Made by a program: the position numbers and the translations under genes
The notes under the pieces: model-generated
Database searches by the model: none
What the model was told of the DNA's origin: nothing
The model's input: only the letters and a program-made list of their open reading frames with translations
Part shown: positions 17,616 through 27,116 of the stretch, in pieces
Position numbering within the stretch: the first letter of the stretch is position 1
How the letters are laid out: the number at the start of each line of letters is the position of its first letter
Origin: an uncultured Halieaceae bacterium
GTDB taxonomy: Bacteria > Pseudomonadota > Gammaproteobacteria > Pseudomonadales > Halieaceae
Length of the DNA: 36,682 nt
NCBI GenBank assembly: GCA_913031575.1
Contig: CAJWEV010000020.1
Location: forward strand, 1-36,682
Reading direction: 5' to 3'

Positions 17616-18479
17616 ATGCCGCAGAGCATGACTGGATTTGCTAATCAGACCGTCACGGTGGGTGATTGGAACCTGTCCATCGAGTGCAAATCTGTCAACA
17701 GCCGGTTTCTGGACCTCACCATCAAGCTCCCCGATGTCCTAAAACGATCAGAACCGGAGTTCCGAAAAATCGTCAGTGATAAAATTATTAGGGGGAAAGT
17801 AGAGCTTGCCATCCGGCTGGAGCCAGCCGAGCATTCATCAGACGCCAGCATTAATTCGGAAAAACTGTTGGAAATGAAGGGCGCGCTCGAGAAGGTCATT
17901 GAGTTCGTGCCCGATGCGCGAGCACCTACGACCCTAGACATCCTGATGACCCAAGGAATTTGGGTTAGTGAAAAGCTCGACGCAGAGACACTTAATAACG
18001 AATGTATAGCGGTAATGCCCGCTCTTATTGAATCGCTACGCAGCCACCGGCTGAAAGAAGGGGCAAGGCTTAAGGAACTATTAACCGCGCGATGTGCCAG
18101 TATCCAATCCATTATTGCTAATTACTGGGCGCAACTACCGAAACTTCAAGCAGCCCAGGAACAGAAACTGAGGGATCGCATCAACGCGATCGACATTGTC
18201 AGTGATGACAAACGACTCGAGGAAGAGCTGGTTTTCCTCGCAAACAAATCGGATGTTGCCGAGGAGTTGGAGCGCCTCGATGCGCACCTCAAGGCCATCA
18301 GTGACGCGCTCGCTTCCAAAGAACCTTGTGGGCGTAGGCTAGATTTTCTGATGCAAGAACTCAATCGCGAAGCAAATACACTGGGCTCGAAAACGACTTC
18401 ATTGGTAACTACCAATGCGGCGGTAGAGCTCAAAGTGTTGATCGAGCAAATGCGAGAACAGGTGCAGAACCTTGAATAA
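17616..18479 (+). CDS. yicC: YicC family endoribonuclease
   Basis: YicC is a conserved protein reported to be an endoribonuclease that can degrade small RNA in E. coli. From the ATG at 17616 it has 287 residues and starts with the typical SMTGFA motif. The frame opens 12 bases earlier, but the ATG at 17616 has GGAGA seven bases before it. The C-terminal DUF1732 part shows EELVFLANKSDVAEELERLD and LDFLMQELNREANTLGSK. The stop lies inside the gmk start region. Confidence 0.92.
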   Translation: MPQSMTGFANQTVTVGDWNLSIECKSVNSRFLDLTIKLPDVLKRSEPEFRKIVSDKIIRGKVELAIRLEPAEHSSDASINSEKLLEMKGALEKVIEFVPDARAPTTLDILMTQGIWVSEKLDAETLNNECIAVMPALIESLRSHRLKEGARLKELLTARCASIQSIIANYWAQLPKLQAAQEQKLRDRINAIDIVSDDKRLEEELVFLANKSDVAEELERLDAHLKAISDALASKEPCGRRLDFLMQELNREANTLGSKTTSLVTTNAAVELKVLIEQMREQVQNLE

Positions 18480-19101
18480 GAATGACCATGCGAAAGGCCA
18501 ATTATACGTTATCTCTGCTCCCAGCGGCGCGGGGAAAACATCGTTGGTAAAAGCGCTGTTAGAGAGCGCCCCCAATCTAGAGGTCTCGGTCTCGCATACA
18601 ACGCGCGATATTCGGCCAGGTGAAACTGATGGCATCAATTATCATTTTGTCGATGAGTCAGAATTTGAATCCATCCGGGACGCCGATGGCTTTTTCGAGT
18701 GGGCACAGGTATTTGGAAACTTCTATGGCACTAGCAGTCAGGCGGTACAAGAGAAGCTCGCTGATGGCATCGACGTTATATTAGAGATTGATTGGCAAGG
18801 CGCGCGGCAGGTTAAGGCGCTTGTAAAAACAGCCATCTCTATTTTTGTATTACCACCGTCTACCGCAGCCCTGCGTAGTCGTCTGACCGATCGTGGACAG
18901 GATAACGATGAGATTATTGAGGGCCGCATGCAGGCAGCTCGAAATGAAATGGTCCACTACAGCGAGGCAGATTTCATTGTGCTTAATGATGACTTTGAGA
19001 CGGCACTGCATGATCTTCAATCCATTGTCCGCTCTCAGAGGCTTTCACAGAAGATACAGTCCCGGGAACTAACTCGCGTTATTGACGATTTACTTCGGTA
19101 A
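18472..19101 (+). CDS. gmk: Guanylate kinase
   Basis: Gmk converts GMP to GDP. The 209 residues carry the P-loop SAPSGAGKTS at 15-24, the GMP-binding HTTRDIRPGETDGINYHF, and IDWQGARQVK. The start appears to be TTG at 18472, overlapping the yicC stop by eight bases, with AGGTG about seven bases upstream. I see no in-frame ATG before the P-loop. Coupling to yicC is likely. Confidence 0.94.
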   Translation: MNKNDHAKGQLYVISAPSGAGKTSLVKALLESAPNLEVSVSHTTRDIRPGETDGINYHFVDESEFESIRDADGFFEWAQVFGNFYGTSSQAVQEKLADGIDVILEIDWQGARQVKALVKTAISIFVLPPSTAALRSRLTDRGQDNDEIIEGRMQAARNEMVHYSEADFIVLNDDFETALHDLQSIVRSQRLSQKIQSRELTRVIDDLLR

Positions 19102-19117
19102 AGCCACGCTTTCATAG

Positions 19118-19147
19118 TCGACAAGCGCGCTACGCAATCGCTATACT
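19118..19147 (+). promoter_or_regulatory. Sigma70-type promoter of rpoZ-spoT
   Basis: TCGACA (19118-19123) and TATACT (19142-19147) are separated by 18 bases, each five of six to consensus. A GCGCGG stretch follows the -10. Such G+C-rich discriminators are typical of promoters inhibited by ppGpp, so feedback on spoT is possible. The predicted transcript starts about 25 bases before the rpoZ ATG. Confidence 0.6.
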
Positions 19148-19177
19148 GCGCGGCCGCTTACACATCAGGAAACAAAG

Positions 19178-19435
19178 ATGGCACGAGTAACCGTTGAAGA
19201 CTGCCTCGATAATGTTGATAACCGCTTTGAATTGGTCTTGTTGGCCGCGAAGCGCGCGCGGCAATTGAGCACAGGCGGCAAAGATCCGCTCGTAGAGGTA
19301 GGGTCCGACAAGGCAACTGTTCTTGCACTTCGCGAGATTGCTGAGGGCCTCATTACGCCTGACGTTATGGCTCGTGAACACGAGCTAGAAGCTGAAGAGG
19401 AATTTGCAGCGAGCTTTGAAACATCAGTGCTCTGA
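19178..19435 (+). CDS. rpoZ: RNA polymerase omega subunit
   Basis: This is the small omega subunit of RNA polymerase, which helps assemble beta' and forms part of a ppGpp site. The 85 residues start [20 protein letters not shown], and KPD-like [22 protein letters not shown] follows; the tail is acidic. It precedes spoT by 18 bases, as in E. coli and Pseudomonas, and has its own promoter. Confidence 0.96.
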   Translation: MARVTVEDCLDNVDNRFELVLLAAKRARQLSTGGKDPLVEVGSDKATVLALREIAEGLITPDVMAREHELEAEEEFAASFETSVL

Positions 19436-19453
19436 GCTGCAATTTAAGGACCG

Positions 19454-21667
19454 GTGTCCAAACCTCTTCAAGCCCTAGGATCCTCTTTCAACGATGTCAC
19501 CCGACGTCTGGGGCTCCACACAACCTCTAGACCTCAACTTCTTCCCTCGCACAGCCAGCGACAGTCGTTCACTGGCTTTGAGGATATTCTCACAGGCTAT
19601 CTGCCCCCCGATCAGGTCAGCAACATAAAACGCGCCTACTTTTATGCCGAGCAAGCGCACTATGGTCAAGCACGTCGAACCGGTGAGCCATACGTTACCC
19701 ATCCGCTAGCGGTTGCTACAGTATTGGCACGCATGCACATGGACCATGAAAGCATCATGGCGGCATTGCTACATGATGTTATTGAGGACACGGGTGTCAC
19801 AAAAGAAGACATCAGAACGCAATTTGGTGAGGAAGTAGCCGATCTTGTAGATGGCGTTAGCAAGCTGGCGCATGTTGATTTCGATAGCGCCGAGCAAAAG
19901 CAGGCTGAAAACTTTCAGAAAATGACGCTCGCGATGGCTCGGGATATCCGTGTCATTCTTGTAAAGCTCGCCGATAGGCTTCACAACATGCGAACGCTGG
20001 GTGCGCTCAAACCCGAGGCAAAAAAACGGATTGCTTACGAAACATTGGATATTTATGCACCGATCGCGACACGATTGGGCATGAATGAAGTGCGGATGGA
20101 GTTTGAAGACCTCGGATTACGCACACTCTACCCGATGCGAGCGCGCCGTCTGGAGGCAGCGAGAGAGGCGGCAGGTGGTCGACGCAAGCAGTTGATTGAG
20201 CAGATTAGCGAGCAGCTTGAGCAAGCATTGTCGCGCGAGGGTATCGAGGGCGCAGTCATCGGCCGAGAAAAACACCTGTATAGCATTTATTCAAAAATGC
20301 GTGAGAAACGAAAATCGTTCTCCGACATCATGGATATCTTTGCCTTCCGAATTATTTGCGACGACGTCGATGCGTGTTATCGAACGCTCGGAATTGTGCA
20401 TTCGCTCTACAAGCCAGTGCCAGGTGAATTTAAGGACTACATTGCCATCCCCAAGGCCAATGGCTACCAATCACTGCATACCGTTCTGAAAGGCATGCAC
20501 GGCGTCCCCATCGAGATACAAATACGCACTCGCGATATGGAGGACATGGCAAATAACGGAATTGCCGCTCACTGGCTTTATAAGAGCCAACAGGACAATG
20601 CCAACATCCCTCAAATGCGAGCTAGAGAGTGGGTCCAAGGCCTTCTTGAGATGCAACAAACAGCGGGTAATTCGCTTGAATTTATTGAGAGTGTGAAGGT
20701 CGATCTATTCCCCGATGAGGTTTATGTCTTTACGCCAAAAGGCGCCATTATGGAGCTCCCAAAGGGAGCCTGTGCCGTCGATTTCGCCTACGCGGTGCAC
20801 AGTGGTGTGGGGAACCACTGCGTCGCCTGTCGGATCAATAACCAGCTCGCACCATTGTCAGAGCCACTAGAAAGCGGTGTCACTGTGGAAATTGTTACAT
20901 CGCCTGCTGGCCGGCCCACACCGTCATGGCTGAACTTTGCCGTGACTGCCAGGGCGCGATCACAAATCAGACACTTCTTGAAACAGCAGCAACGAGAAGA
21001 CTCAGTTAAACTCGGTCGCAAGTTGCTGGAGAAGGCCCTAACGACCTTGCAATCGGATGATGCGGTTACAACGGAGCCATTAGAGGCTCTCATCAGTGCG
21101 AATTATCCTAACAGCGCCTGCGATGACATCCTGACCGATATTGCGCTCGGCAATCAGCTACCGCAGGTGGTTGCCGCCAATCTACTAGGTCAGGCGGGCG
21201 CCTCCCTAGAGAACGACCAGAGTGCCATGGAAATCAGGGGCACCGAGGGCTATGTCCTCGTTTATGCCAAGTGCTGCTGCCCCCTGCCTGGCGACCCGAT
21301 TGAAGGCTTTTTAAGTCCAGACAGAGGTCTCGTCGTCCATCGTGAGAATTGTCGAAATCTCTCAGATCTGAGAGAACAGCCAGAGCGCTTAATGCCCCTC
21401 AGATGGGACGATCAAATCGAAGGCACTTACCCTGTGGCTATTCGGATTGAAATGGCGAACCAGCGCGGCATGATCGCCACGCTAGCGACAAAACTAAGTG
21501 CCATTGGTCTCAACATCGAACGCATATCGACCCAAGACGAGTCGGTACACTTTTCCAGCATCATTATTGAATTGCAGCTAAACAGCCGAGTCCACCTCGC
21601 CCGCGTAATGAAACGCGTCAGGGTGATGGAAGGCGTGCGCAAAGTAGTTCGCTGCAGTCGCCGCTAA
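19454..21667 (+). CDS. spoT: Bifunctional (p)ppGpp synthetase/hydrolase SpoT
   Basis: SpoT makes and degrades (p)ppGpp in the stringent response. The 737 residues show the HD hydrolase domain (His83 in YVTHPLAVA, HDVIEDT at 107-113, LADRLHNMRTL), the synthetase domain (KDYIAIPKANGYQSLHT), a TGS domain (VYVFTPKGAIMELPKGA), the Cys-rich segment AKCCCPLPGDP, and a C-terminal ACT domain. Both hydrolase and synthetase motifs are intact. The start is GTG with AAGGA before it. The N-terminus is about 35 residues longer than that of E. coli SpoT, and no alternative start lies in that part. Confidence 0.96.
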   Translation: MSKPLQALGSSFNDVTRRLGLHTTSRPQLLPSHSQRQSFTGFEDILTGYLPPDQVSNIKRAYFYAEQAHYGQARRTGEPYVTHPLAVATVLARMHMDHESIMAALLHDVIEDTGVTKEDIRTQFGEEVADLVDGVSKLAHVDFDSAEQKQAENFQKMTLAMARDIRVILVKLADRLHNMRTLGALKPEAKKRIAYETLDIYAPIATRLGMNEVRMEFEDLGLRTLYPMRARRLEAAREAAGGRRKQLIEQISEQLEQALSREGIEGAVIGREKHLYSIYSKMREKRKSFSDIMDIFAFRIICDDVDACYRTLGIVHSLYKPVPGEFKDYIAIPKANGYQSLHTVLKGMHGVPIEIQIRTRDMEDMANNGIAAHWLYKSQQDNANIPQMRAREWVQGLLEMQQTAGNSLEFIESVKVDLFPDEVYVFTPKGAIMELPKGACAVDFAYAVHSGVGNHCVACRINNQLAPLSEPLESGVTVEIVTSPAGRPTPSWLNFAVTARARSQIRHFLKQQQREDSVKLGRKLLEKALTTLQSDDAVTTEPLEALISANYPNSACDDILTDIALGNQLPQVVAANLLGQAGASLENDQSAMEIRGTEGYVLVYAKCCCPLPGDPIEGFLSPDRGLVVHRENCRNLSDLREQPERLMPLRWDDQIEGTYPVAIRIEMANQRGMIATLATKLSAIGLNIERISTQDESVHFSSIIIELQLNSRVHLARVMKRVRVMEGVRKVVRCSRR

Positions 21668-21681
21668 CGAGGTCACATCTC

Positions 21682-22065
21682 ATGAACAACAGAGCTGTTA
21701 TCAGTACCGCCGCTGCTCCCGCCGCCATTGGCCCTTACTCGCAGGCGGTCAAAGTCGGCAATACCGTGTGGATATCAGGGCAAATACCTTTGGATCCAGA
21801 AACAATGGAAGTCGCAGAAGGGGGTATCGAAGCGGAAACGCGTCAAGTATTCGCCAACCTCAGCGCCATCGCTGAGGCGGCGGGTGGATCACTCGATAAC
21901 TCAGTAAAAATCAATATTTCGCTCACTGATCTAGCCAACTTTCAGGCGGTTAATGCGGTGATGGCCGCGACATTTAAAGAGCCGTATCCGGCACGAGCCT
22001 GTGTTCAAGTTGCTGCATTACCTAAGGGGGTGCAGGTCGAAATCGAGGCAATACTCGCGATCTAA
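21682..22065 (+). CDS. ridA: Reactive intermediate/imine deaminase RidA
   Basis: RidA hydrolyses reactive enamines and imines released by PLP enzymes such as threonine dehydratase. The 127 residues contain IGPYSQAVKVGNTVWISGQ, then the C-terminal PARACVQVAALPKGVQVEIE with the substrate-binding arginine in ARACV. It follows spoT by 14 bases, a common neighbour pair. Its stop overlaps the stop of the convergent gene by four bases. Confidence 0.95.
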   Translation: MNNRAVISTAAAPAAIGPYSQAVKVGNTVWISGQIPLDPETMEVAEGGIEAETRQVFANLSAIAEAAGGSLDNSVKINISLTDLANFQAVNAVMAATFKEPYPARACVQVAALPKGVQVEIEAILAI

Positions 22066-22910
22066 AAACCGTAGCGGTGTTGAATCAAAGCATCGCGGTA
22101 ACCCTCGCGAAAGGTGGGGTAACTAAGCTGGAAGCCAGTCGCTAAAAGCTTCGCATTGCTAATACGGCGATTACCTCTAGGCTGATTTCCTCGCTCGCCT
22201 GTCGGTTCCCGGCCAAGCTGCTCAAAACACCAGGCTTCTAGATCAGCAGTTTTCACTGGCTCATTGTCGTTAAGGGACAGTGTTGAGGGGATCCGCGTTC
22301 CTTTGATTTGCAACTCGATAAGGTGGGCTAGAACGCCGGCAACATCTTCTCGGTGAATACGGTTAGTGTATCCAGCACCCAGTTGGGACTTCAGCCCGTC
22401 GATGACAGGCTTTAGCATTACAGGCGCGGCACCATCGTAAAGTCCGCTGGGGCGCAATACCGTTGTGGTTGCGTGACGGCGGAAGCTAGCCTCGCCATCG
22501 AGCAAGGCGTCGACGTAGGGATCGCCGCCAGCCAGCGGCGAATCTTCGGTGACCCAGCCCCCTGCATTCTCGGCGTAAACCCGCGTTGATGACACGAAAA
22601 TGGCACGCTCAGCATGTGTTAAGACGCCCGCCTCACAGATATTACGTGCCGCCTCAGCATAGCCCAGCCGGTATCCTTCGAGATCACGGCTTGCTGGCAC
22701 AGGAGTAAAAATAACCACGTCGGGTGTTAGTGAAGCCACTGCCCCCAAGGTGTCCCTTTGCGTGTAATCCCCAAAGACCGCCTTCACTCCCTCTGGCAGC
22801 AGCTCAGGTCGGCGAGAGACACCAAAAATCTCGGCCACGCCGCTGAGCTTTGGCACCAAGCGCCGAGCCAGATCGCCAAAGCCTATTACCATTACCTGTG
22901 GAGTCTTCAC
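22062..22910 (-). CDS. NAD(P)-binding SDR-type protein, YeeZ-like
   Basis: This is a 282-residue Rossmann-fold protein of the extended SDR/epimerase type, closest in look to E. coli YeeZ. The N-terminal VMVIGFGDLARRLVPKL is the dinucleotide loop. FVSSTRVYAENAGGWVTE carries the SST and a tyrosine, and LRPSGLYDG follows. The usual YxxxK pair is not obvious, so catalysis is uncertain and the substrate unknown. It is divergent from recG across 52 bases. Confidence 0.82.
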   Translation of the reverse strand: MKTPQVMVIGFGDLARRLVPKLSGVAEIFGVSRRPELLPEGVKAVFGDYTQRDTLGAVASLTPDVVIFTPVPASRDLEGYRLGYAEAARNICEAGVLTHAERAIFVSSTRVYAENAGGWVTEDSPLAGGDPYVDALLDGEASFRRHATTTVLRPSGLYDGAAPVMLKPVIDGLKSQLGAGYTNRIHREDVAGVLAHLIELQIKGTRIPSTLSLNDNEPVKTADLEAWCFEQLGREPTGERGNQPRGNRRISNAKLLATGFQLSYPTFREGYRDALIQHRYGF

Positions 22911-22962
22911 CTGCCTACCTTCATGCCGTTATTATCATTAGGCCACCAAGACGAAATGCATT

Positions 22963-25026
22963 GTGCCGACCGACATTCTTCAGCTGCCGCTGCAGCAATT
23001 CAAGGGCGTAGGCCCAAAGATTTCTGAAAAGCTTAACGCTATGGGTCTTCGAACCATAGAAGACATGCTATTTCATTTTCCCTTGCGCTATCAGGACAAA
23101 ACTCGCCTGACCGCGATTGGCGAACTGCGCGAGGGCATGGACGCAGTTGTCAGAGGGACCATACGCGCATCCGGCATTGCCAGAGGTCGCAGACCTACGC
23201 TAATCATCAAAGTAGACGATGGCACCGGTCTCATAACACTCCGCTTTTTCCATTTTCGTCGCGCACAAGCCATGCAACTCAAAGTTGGTGAGATCATCAC
23301 CCTGTTTGGGCAACCGCGCCTCGTTGGAGGTCAGCCGGAGTTCGCACATCCTGAATATCAGGTGGGTGGTCGAGAGACAGAGCTGGAAGAGGCACTGACC
23401 CCTGTGTACCCAACAACTGAGGGCATGGGTCAAAGCATGCTGCGTAGTCTAGCTCGACAGGCATTGACCTACCTCGCGCAAAACCCGCCAGACGATTTAC
23501 TTGAGGGGCGGTTAAAAAATGCCCCTTCCATGGCAGGTGCTATCGCCCTGTTACACCAACCACCCGCGGGCGTGAACACACAGACCATTCTTGAGGGGCA
23601 ACACCCTGCACAACTTCGTCTAGCAAGTGAGGAGCTCATTGCACACCAAATTTCGATGCTGTCTAGACGCGCGCGAACATTGCAAATGCAATCTGCGAGA
23701 GCCGCGGCAAGTGGCAGGATCGCCAAGGCCATCATCAAAACCCTGCCGTTCTCACTCACCGGCGCGCAGACGCGGGTTTGCTCGGAAATTGCCGAGGACC
23801 TGAAAAAATCCACACCCATGTTACGACTGCTTCAAGGTGACGTTGGTTCAGGTAAAACGCTGGTGGCAGCGATTAGCGCCGCGCACATGGTAGAGGCAGG
23901 GCATCAAGTGGCACTGATGGCGCCCACCGAGCTTTTGTCCGAACAACATTTTCGGGGCTTCAACCAATGGTTCGGACCCTTAGGGGTAAAAGTGCTCTGG
24001 CTGACCGGACAAATCAAAGGCAAGGCTAGACGCGAAGCGCTCGCGGCTGTCGAAGCGGGCGGGGTTGATATCGTGGTCGGTACACATGCGTTATTTCAGG
24101 ACCACGTGTCATTTGCATCACTCGGACTGGTGCTCGTGGATGAGCAACATCGCTTTGGTGTCAATCAGAGGCTTTCACTTACCCGCCGAGGAAAAGATGA
24201 CATTACGCCCCATCAGCTGACCATGACCGCTACCCCCATACCAAGAACACTATCGATGGTGGCCTACGCCGACTTAGACTGCTCCGTGATTGACGAGCTT
24301 CCACCGAGCCGAAAACCAATAACGACGGTGTTGATTGATACAGCAAGGAGGCAACAGGTGATTGACCGCGTTGGTGCTGCATGTCGAGAGGGGCGTCAGG
24401 CTTACTGGGTCTGCGCCTTGATTGAAGAAAGTGACGCATTGCAGGCAAATGCGGCCGAGATAGCCGCGGCGCAACTGAGCGAAGCCTTAACTGACCTGAA
24501 CGTGGGCCTATTACACGGGCGACTCAACGCTGAACAAAAAGGGGAAATGATGGCGGCCTTTGCTGCAAACCGCATCGATATCCTGGTCGCAACGACCGTT
24601 ATTGAGGTCGGTGTGGATGTCCCCAATGCCAGCATGATGATTATCGAAAATGCAGAGCGTTTCGGGTTGGCGCAATTGCACCAGCTGCGCGGGCGCGTAG
24701 GCCGAGGTGCCATAGAGAGTCACTGCTTGCTGATGTATCAATCCCCGCTGAGCCACACCGCGAAGCGGCGTCTTGCCGTCATGCGGGAATCACAAGATGG
24801 GTTCGTTATTGCCGAGAAGGATCTCAGCATTCGCGGACCGGGGGAAGTGCTAGGGACACGACAGACCGGGCTTTCATCATTTCGTGTCGCTCGACTTCCC
24901 GAGCACGAAGCGCTTCTGGAGAAAGCGCAAAGCATTGCCGAGGACCTGGTGCGCGACGACCCCAACCTGGCAGAACAGATTGAGTCGCGCTGGACTCGCA
25001 CACGCGAAGCCTTTGCACACGTATAA
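22963..25026 (+). CDS. recG: ATP-dependent DNA helicase RecG
   Basis: RecG remodels stalled replication forks and branched DNA. The 687 residues match the family length. The wedge/OB region includes FKGVGPKISEKL and MLFHFPLRYQD, the Walker A is GDVGSGKT near 292-299, motif II is DEQH at 393-396, motif III TATPIPRTL follows, and motif VI is HQLRGRVGRG. The C-terminus EKDLSIRGPGEVLGTRQTG is characteristic. The start is GTG with a weak ribosome site. Confidence 0.96.
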   Translation: MPTDILQLPLQQFKGVGPKISEKLNAMGLRTIEDMLFHFPLRYQDKTRLTAIGELREGMDAVVRGTIRASGIARGRRPTLIIKVDDGTGLITLRFFHFRRAQAMQLKVGEIITLFGQPRLVGGQPEFAHPEYQVGGRETELEEALTPVYPTTEGMGQSMLRSLARQALTYLAQNPPDDLLEGRLKNAPSMAGAIALLHQPPAGVNTQTILEGQHPAQLRLASEELIAHQISMLSRRARTLQMQSARAAASGRIAKAIIKTLPFSLTGAQTRVCSEIAEDLKKSTPMLRLLQGDVGSGKTLVAAISAAHMVEAGHQVALMAPTELLSEQHFRGFNQWFGPLGVKVLWLTGQIKGKARREALAAVEAGGVDIVVGTHALFQDHVSFASLGLVLVDEQHRFGVNQRLSLTRRGKDDITPHQLTMTATPIPRTLSMVAYADLDCSVIDELPPSRKPITTVLIDTARRQQVIDRVGAACREGRQAYWVCALIEESDALQANAAEIAAAQLSEALTDLNVGLLHGRLNAEQKGEMMAAFAANRIDILVATTVIEVGVDVPNASMMIIENAERFGLAQLHQLRGRVGRGAIESHCLLMYQSPLSHTAKRRLAVMRESQDGFVIAEKDLSIRGPGEVLGTRQTGLSSFRVARLPEHEALLEKAQSIAEDLVRDDPNLAEQIESRWTRTREAFAHV

Positions 25027-25044
25027 TCACTCGCACGAACTGTT

Positions 25045-25938
25045 TTGGATAACCCTTTGTCAACGCTAACTTTAACTCGACAAAAACTCAGCGCGCTTCT
25101 GCGAGTGATACGGTTTGACAAGCCCGTCGGCACTTACCTATTGCTCGCACCCGCGCTCTGGGGTCTGATCATTGCGTCCGAGGGACTCCCGACGCCCTTC
25201 CTGATCTTCACTTTTGCAGTAGGCGCCTTCGTTATGCGCTCGGCAGGGTGTACCACCAATGACCTTACCGATCGAAAGCTTGATGGTTTCGTTGAGCGAA
25301 CTCGTAACCGACCTCTGGTGACGGGTGAGGTATCGGTTATTGAGGCGCTATGTCTGCTGTTTGGTTTACTGGGTCTCGCATTGTGGCTGGTGATTCAAAT
25401 TAACTGGCTCACAGTACAGCTATCGTTTATCGGTGCCGCGCTAACCATCGTGTATCCATTCATGAAACGCTTCACCCATTTACCGCAAGTCGTTCTGGGC
25501 ATGGCCTTCTCTTGGAGCATTCCCATGGCCTTCGCAGCCGCCGCGGAGACGATGCCGGCTGGGCTCTGGTGGTTGTTCCTCGCAAACCTTTTATGGGTTG
25601 TTGTCTATGACACTCAGTACGCCATGGTCGATCGAGAGGACGATCTCGAGGTGGGTATCAAGTCAACAGCTATAATGTTTGGTGAAGCCGATACGCGAAT
25701 CATTTTAGGACTGCAGGTGTTGTGCTTGGCGTGTTTCGTGACGACCGGCGTGAGTTTTAATCTGGGTGTTATTTACTTCCTATCGATTGCCGCAGTGGCT
25801 GCTTTGTTTGTCAGGCACCAGCGGCTCATTAGCGATCGGTCGCGCGAGACTTGCTTTCAAGCCTTTAACGAGAGTAAGTGGATTGGTTTAATCGTGGCGG
25901 TCGGGCTATTGGGACACTACGCCACTCTCTCCGTATAA
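25045..25938 (+). CDS. ubiA: 4-hydroxybenzoate polyprenyltransferase UbiA
   Basis: UbiA attaches the polyprenyl tail to 4-hydroxybenzoate in ubiquinone synthesis at the inner membrane. The 297 residues have RFDKPVGTYLLLAPALWGL, the first aspartate motif NDLTDRKLD at 72-80, and the second, DTQYAMVDREDDLEVG. About eight hydrophobic helices can be seen. No ATG is in place: TTG at 25045 is used here, and TTG at 25057 is an alternative. ubiC, often its neighbour, is not adjacent; recG ends 18 bases upstream. Confidence 0.94.
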   Translation: MDNPLSTLTLTRQKLSALLRVIRFDKPVGTYLLLAPALWGLIIASEGLPTPFLIFTFAVGAFVMRSAGCTTNDLTDRKLDGFVERTRNRPLVTGEVSVIEALCLLFGLLGLALWLVIQINWLTVQLSFIGAALTIVYPFMKRFTHLPQVVLGMAFSWSIPMAFAAAAETMPAGLWWLFLANLLWVVVYDTQYAMVDREDDLEVGIKSTAIMFGEADTRIILGLQVLCLACFVTTGVSFNLGVIYFLSIAAVAALFVRHQRLISDRSRETCFQAFNESKWIGLIVAVGLLGHYATLSV

Positions 25939-25966
25939 GCTCTGCACACTAACCAGACTGTCTAGC

Positions 25967-27100
25967 GTGGAACTTCGACTGTACCCAAGCTTTAACGATT
26001 TACCCAAAGCGGCTTGGGACGCGTCGTTCTCGACTGGGTACCCCTTTCTCACGCACAGGTTTCTAGAGGGGTTGGAAAATTCAGGTAGCACGGGCAAACA
26101 GTCTGGTTGGCAAAACTGTCATCTCGGTCTTTGGGATAATGATCATCCAATCGCCCTAGCCCCCGGATTTTTGAAGAGCCACAGTTACGGTGAATATGTC
26201 TTCGACTGGTCATGGGCTGATGCCTGGCACCGGAGCGGTTTGGACTACTATCCTAAGCTTGTAACAGGCGTACCGTTTACCCCAGCGACTGGGCCTCGGT
26301 TATGGACAGACAACAACCATCCTGATGCCCAGCTCAAGTTGATCTCAGCTGTCACTGACTGGTGCGCGTCCGAGAACATCTCGAGCTGGCATATTTTGTT
26401 TCCAGACGAAGCGACCTCAACACAGCTGGCAGATGCCGGCCTAATACAGCGCATGACAACGCAGTTCCATTGGTTTAACCGCAACTACTCAGATTTCGAT
26501 GACTTTCTGTCCACCTTCAACAGTCGAAAACGCAAAGCCCTAAAGAAAGAACGAGCAGCGATTGCAGCTCAGAACCTACAACTTGTCACCAAAACAGGTA
26601 ACAACATTAGCGAGGAAGACTGGGCATTTTTTTACTACTGCTATCAGACGACCTATCTCAAACGAAGCGGCCACCAGGGTTATTTGACAGGTGACTTCTT
26701 TACGAAGGTTTGTCCCGAATTAGGAGAAAGTACCGTCATGGTCATTGCGCGCGAAGGTGAGAAGCCGGTCGCCGCTGCGCTGTACTTCGTTGACAACGAT
26801 ACGCTGTACGGTCGCTACTGGGGCTGCCTCAAGGAATTTGATTTCTTGCACTTCGAGGCCTGCTATTACCGTGGCATCGAGTATTGTATTGAGCGCGGTA
26901 TCAGCCGCTTCGATCCAGGGGCGCAGGGCGAACACAAGATACAGCGTGGCTTCGAACCTACACTCACATATTCAAACCACTGGGTGGCCGAACCACGGTT
27001 AAAAGACGCGGTTGCTGACTTTTGTCGACGAGACTGTGATCACGTTCGTCGCTACCGGGACGAAGCCGCGACGTTACTACCCTTCAAACAGGAATCGTAA
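25967..27100 (+). CDS. FemAB-like / DUF482 GNAT family acyltransferase
   Basis: This 377-residue protein belongs to the DUF482 (COG3146) group, a double-GNAT fold related to FemAB peptidoglycan enzymes. Family features seen are YPFLTHRFLEGLENSG near the start, SRKRKALKKERAAIA in the middle, and FEACYYRGIEYCIERGISRFD with GAQGEHKIQRGFEPTLTYS near the end. Substrate and role are not established, and cell-wall annotations for the group rest on fold similarity. The start is GTG at 25967. It lies 28 bases after ubiA on the same strand. Confidence 0.82.
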   Translation: MELRLYPSFNDLPKAAWDASFSTGYPFLTHRFLEGLENSGSTGKQSGWQNCHLGLWDNDHPIALAPGFLKSHSYGEYVFDWSWADAWHRSGLDYYPKLVTGVPFTPATGPRLWTDNNHPDAQLKLISAVTDWCASENISSWHILFPDEATSTQLADAGLIQRMTTQFHWFNRNYSDFDDFLSTFNSRKRKALKKERAAIAAQNLQLVTKTGNNISEEDWAFFYYCYQTTYLKRSGHQGYLTGDFFTKVCPELGESTVMVIAREGEKPVAAALYFVDNDTLYGRYWGCLKEFDFLHFEACYYRGIEYCIERGISRFDPGAQGEHKIQRGFEPTLTYSNHWVAEPRLKDAVADFCRRDCDHVRRYRDEAATLLPFKQES

Positions 27101-27116
27101 CGCCTAATATCGTCGA

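Noticed and set aside
22911-22962. Operator or promoter in the YeeZ-like/recG divergent gap
   Set aside because: The 52 bases show no clear box or symmetry, so nothing can be supported.
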